From CBDFHJ01 sp965247635 (GTDB lineage Bacteria; Chloroflexota; Dehalococcoidia; Lucifugimonadales; Australimonadaceae): a DNA stretch of 64,000 nucleotides. Below, one piece after another: positions 62,518 to 64,000 of the stretch (its first letter is position 1; every line of letters starts with the position of its first letter). The stretch spans positions 25,238 through 89,237 of the forward strand of contig CBDFHJ010000005.1 in NCBI GenBank assembly GCA_965247635.1, read 5' to 3'. The notes beneath the pieces are model-generated. The model searched no databases, had not been told where the DNA came from, and was given only the letters and a program-made list of their open reading frames with translations. Made by a program: the position numbers and the translations under genes.

Positions 62518-63729
62518 ATGAGGAAGGAAAGCACTGAGAGTAGGTCGGAGTCAAGGCCGGAGTGGGAGCAGTTGGAGGATTGGGTGCGAAGCCAGGTCCA
62601 GAGGCTGATCCAGGAGTTGCCGGAGGAGGAGGTGACGGCGTTTCTGGGAAGGGCGAAGTCGGCGCTCAGATCCGACTCGGACAACGATACCGGCTATCGG
62701 AACGGATACGGCAGAGCCCGGAGGCTTACGCTGAGTTCGGGAACGATACAGCTGAGGCGGCCGCGAGTCCGCGATACCGAGGAGCAGTTCGAGAGCCGGC
62801 TGCTGCCGCTGTTCGTCAACAGGACCAGGAAGGTTGCTGAGTTGATCCCCGAGCTGTACCTGCACGGTCTATCCGAAGGCGACTTCGATCTGGCTTTGCG
62901 GGGGCTGCTGGGAGAGGACGCACCGGTATCGGCGAGCACGGTGGCCCGGTTGAAGTCCAAGTGGAACGATGAGCTTGCCCAATGGCGCAGCCGGCCCCTA
63001 GATGACCTGGAAGTGGTCTACATGTGGGTGGATGGAGTCTACGTCAAGGCTGGTCTTGAGAAGGAGAAGGCGGCAGTACTGGTGGTGGTGAGCGCTGTTC
63101 CCGGATACAGGGAGTCCACAGAGAACTGGTCCGATGTGCTCAGGGACATGAGGCGCCGCGGGCTGGAGTGCCCGAGGCTGGTGGTTGGGGACGGACACCT
63201 GGGCATCTGGGGAGCTCTGCGCAACGTCTATCCGCAGGCGGCAGAGCAACGCTGCTGGAACCACAAGATCGTAAACGTGCTCGCCAAGCTTCCAAAGCGA
63301 CAACAGGACCAGGCCAAGCTCATGCTGCGTACTATCCCCTACGCGCCGACTCGGACAGAGGCTGAGCGGCTCAGGACGGTGTTCACCAGGTGGTGCGGCG
63401 ACCATTCCTACGAGGCGGCCTCAGAGGCCTTGGAGCGGGACTGGGACCGCATGGTCACCTTCTATGACTTCCCAAAGGAGCACTGGGGGCGCCTTCGCAC
63501 GACGAACCCGGTAGAATCACCCTTCGCGGCCCTCAGGCTTCGGACCGATGCCGCCAAGCGCTACAAGAGGGTCGATCGGGCGATAGCGGTGATCTGGAAA
63601 ATGTTGATGGTCGCCGAACAGCGCTTCAGGCGTCTGAAGGCCCCTGAGTTGATCGAAGACGTCTATCTCGGTGCACAGTACGCGGATGGAATCGCCATTG
63701 AATCAACGGCTGAGAAGGTCGCCGCCTGA
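62518..63729 (+). CDS. IS256 family transposase, copy E (in-frame deletion)
   Basis: 403 residues from ATG 62518, which lies in the duplicated target sequence of the nested IS3. Compared with copy A it lacks 11 residues (AALSDGSKVVV) after LVVV; a 33-bp deletion between two GTGGTGGTG repeats explains this. It also has QELPEEEV (Leu to Pro) and HWGRLR (His to Arg). It has lost its own promoter region, and the deletion lies in the core, so it is probably inactive. Confidence 0.92.
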   Translation: MRKESTESRSESRPEWEQLEDWVRSQVQRLIQELPEEEVTAFLGRAKSALRSDSDNDTGYRNGYGRARRLTLSSGTIQLRRPRVRDTEEQFESRLLPLFVNRTRKVAELIPELYLHGLSEGDFDLALRGLLGEDAPVSASTVARLKSKWNDELAQWRSRPLDDLEVVYMWVDGVYVKAGLEKEKAAVLVVVSAVPGYRESTENWSDVLRDMRRRGLECPRLVVGDGHLGIWGALRNVYPQAAEQRCWNHKIVNVLAKLPKRQQDQAKLMLRTIPYAPTRTEAERLRTVFTRWCGDHSYEAASEALERDWDRMVTFYDFPKEHWGRLRTTNPVESPFAALRLRTDAAKRYKRVDRAIAVIWKMLMVAEQRFRRLKAPELIEDVYLGAQYADGIAIESTAEKVAA

Positions 63730-63766
63730 TGCCGTTTACACACCTATTGACGTAACCTCGTTGAGC

Positions 63767-64000
63767 GCCGGACAAAGAGGCAACCAGGAGCCATCCAAGC
63801 CCGGTAGGCAGTTACTGTTTCGACTGGTCGTAGCGTCGGATTTCTGGCCACCACTCCCTTGAAGCTAACCTAGGCGTCTGCCCTAGCCTGCATTCACATT
63901 CATGGGGACAGGAGCGGGACGACAACTCGCCGTCCCGCTCCCTCTACTTTCTACTATGGCGCAGGGTTGCGACAATCTTCCGTCAGCCAGGAGGTCCGGT
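63767..64000. other. Non-coding end of window
   Basis: No ORF seen. It contains an 11-bp hairpin GGAGCGGGACG/CGTCCCGCTCC at 63911-63941, followed by CTCTACTTTCT. This looks like an intrinsic terminator of a gene that is no longer intact or that lay on the other side of IS256-E. Confidence 0.5.

Larger units (their letters stand above)
60870..63758 (+). mobile_element. IS256-family element, copy E, interrupted by an IS3 copy
   Basis: Ends GAGGTATCTTC at 60870 and ACGTAACCT at 63758. The target repeat CGTTGAGC lies at 60861-60868 and 63759-63766, with one extra T at 60869. The IS3 element at 60968-62512 interrupts it. Its span of 2889 bp equals 1367 + 1545 + 10 (duplicated target) - 33 (internal deletion). 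Confidence 0.92.

Overview
The window looks like a high-GC genome of an uncultured Chloroflexota bacterium (Dehalococcoidia/SAR202-like). This is inferred, not proven. The grounds are Pro/Thr-rich lipoprotein linkers, an expanded set of Rieske ring-hydroxylating oxygenase paralogs, palindromic intergenic repeats and heavy insertion-sequence (IS) load. No rRNA or other definitive marker is present.

Layout. 1-13133: two giant surface proteins. The first carries FN3 domains with four seven-bladed FG-GAP propellers, each nested inside an FN3 domain. The second carries 30 plant-like leucine-rich repeats. Both end in the same cadherin-like/FN3/TM module. 13369-17271: decaying genes, namely a frameshifted hypothetical gene, an NHL-repeat lipoprotein with a chimeric end and an ORF split by IS256 copy A. 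17437-27656: housekeeping and accessory genes (arfB, a DUF3179 lipoprotein, an aldo/keto reductase, tldD/tldE, HEAT-repeat protein, Nudix, GNAT, a MaoC-type hydratase pair, a probable small RNA and a degenerate Nudix). 27753-41950: tRNA-Trp, the first Rieske oxygenase, an aldo/keto reductase, IS256-B (which truncates a HAD gene), a methyltransferase, an IS3 element, a LigB-type extradiol dioxygenase, tRNA-Leu, RidA, three tandem Rieske oxygenases and a Nudix gene. 42079-53285: IS256-C, MFS, DinB-like protein, acyl-CoA mutase large subunit, a triple-repeat membrane protein, ruvB, DUF192 lipoprotein, NIPSNAP, tRNA-Gln with an att-like-flanked hicAB module and a GGCT-like gene. 53308-64000: IS256-D, the fifth Rieske oxygenase, an alpha/beta hydrolase, MFS, a GrdB-family protein, and IS256-E with an IS3 nested in it.

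The most notable signal is two genes on the minus strand (18356-19846 and 59462-60652) that are each interrupted by a single in-frame TGA. In both, the TGA replaces the first Cys of a C-x-x-C motif (U-x-x-C). In both, a 6-bp hairpin with the same five-base loop CGUGU follows the TGA, with the loop G 22 or 19 nt downstream. That fits bacterial SECIS elements, so both are predicted selenoproteins: a DUF3179 lipoprotein and a glycine/sarcosine/betaine reductase selenoprotein B-family protein. No sel genes lie in the window.

The Rieske oxygenases, the LigB-type ring-cleavage dioxygenase, the alpha/beta hydrolase and the two MFS transporters could together serve catabolism of aromatic or cyclic compounds. 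The aldo/keto reductases and RidA may support this. The pathway and its substrates are inference.

Five nearly identical 1367-bp IS256 copies and two 1545-bp IS3 copies show recent activity. Only copies A and E keep target-site duplications; B, C and D do not, which implies IS-associated deletions or rearrangements.
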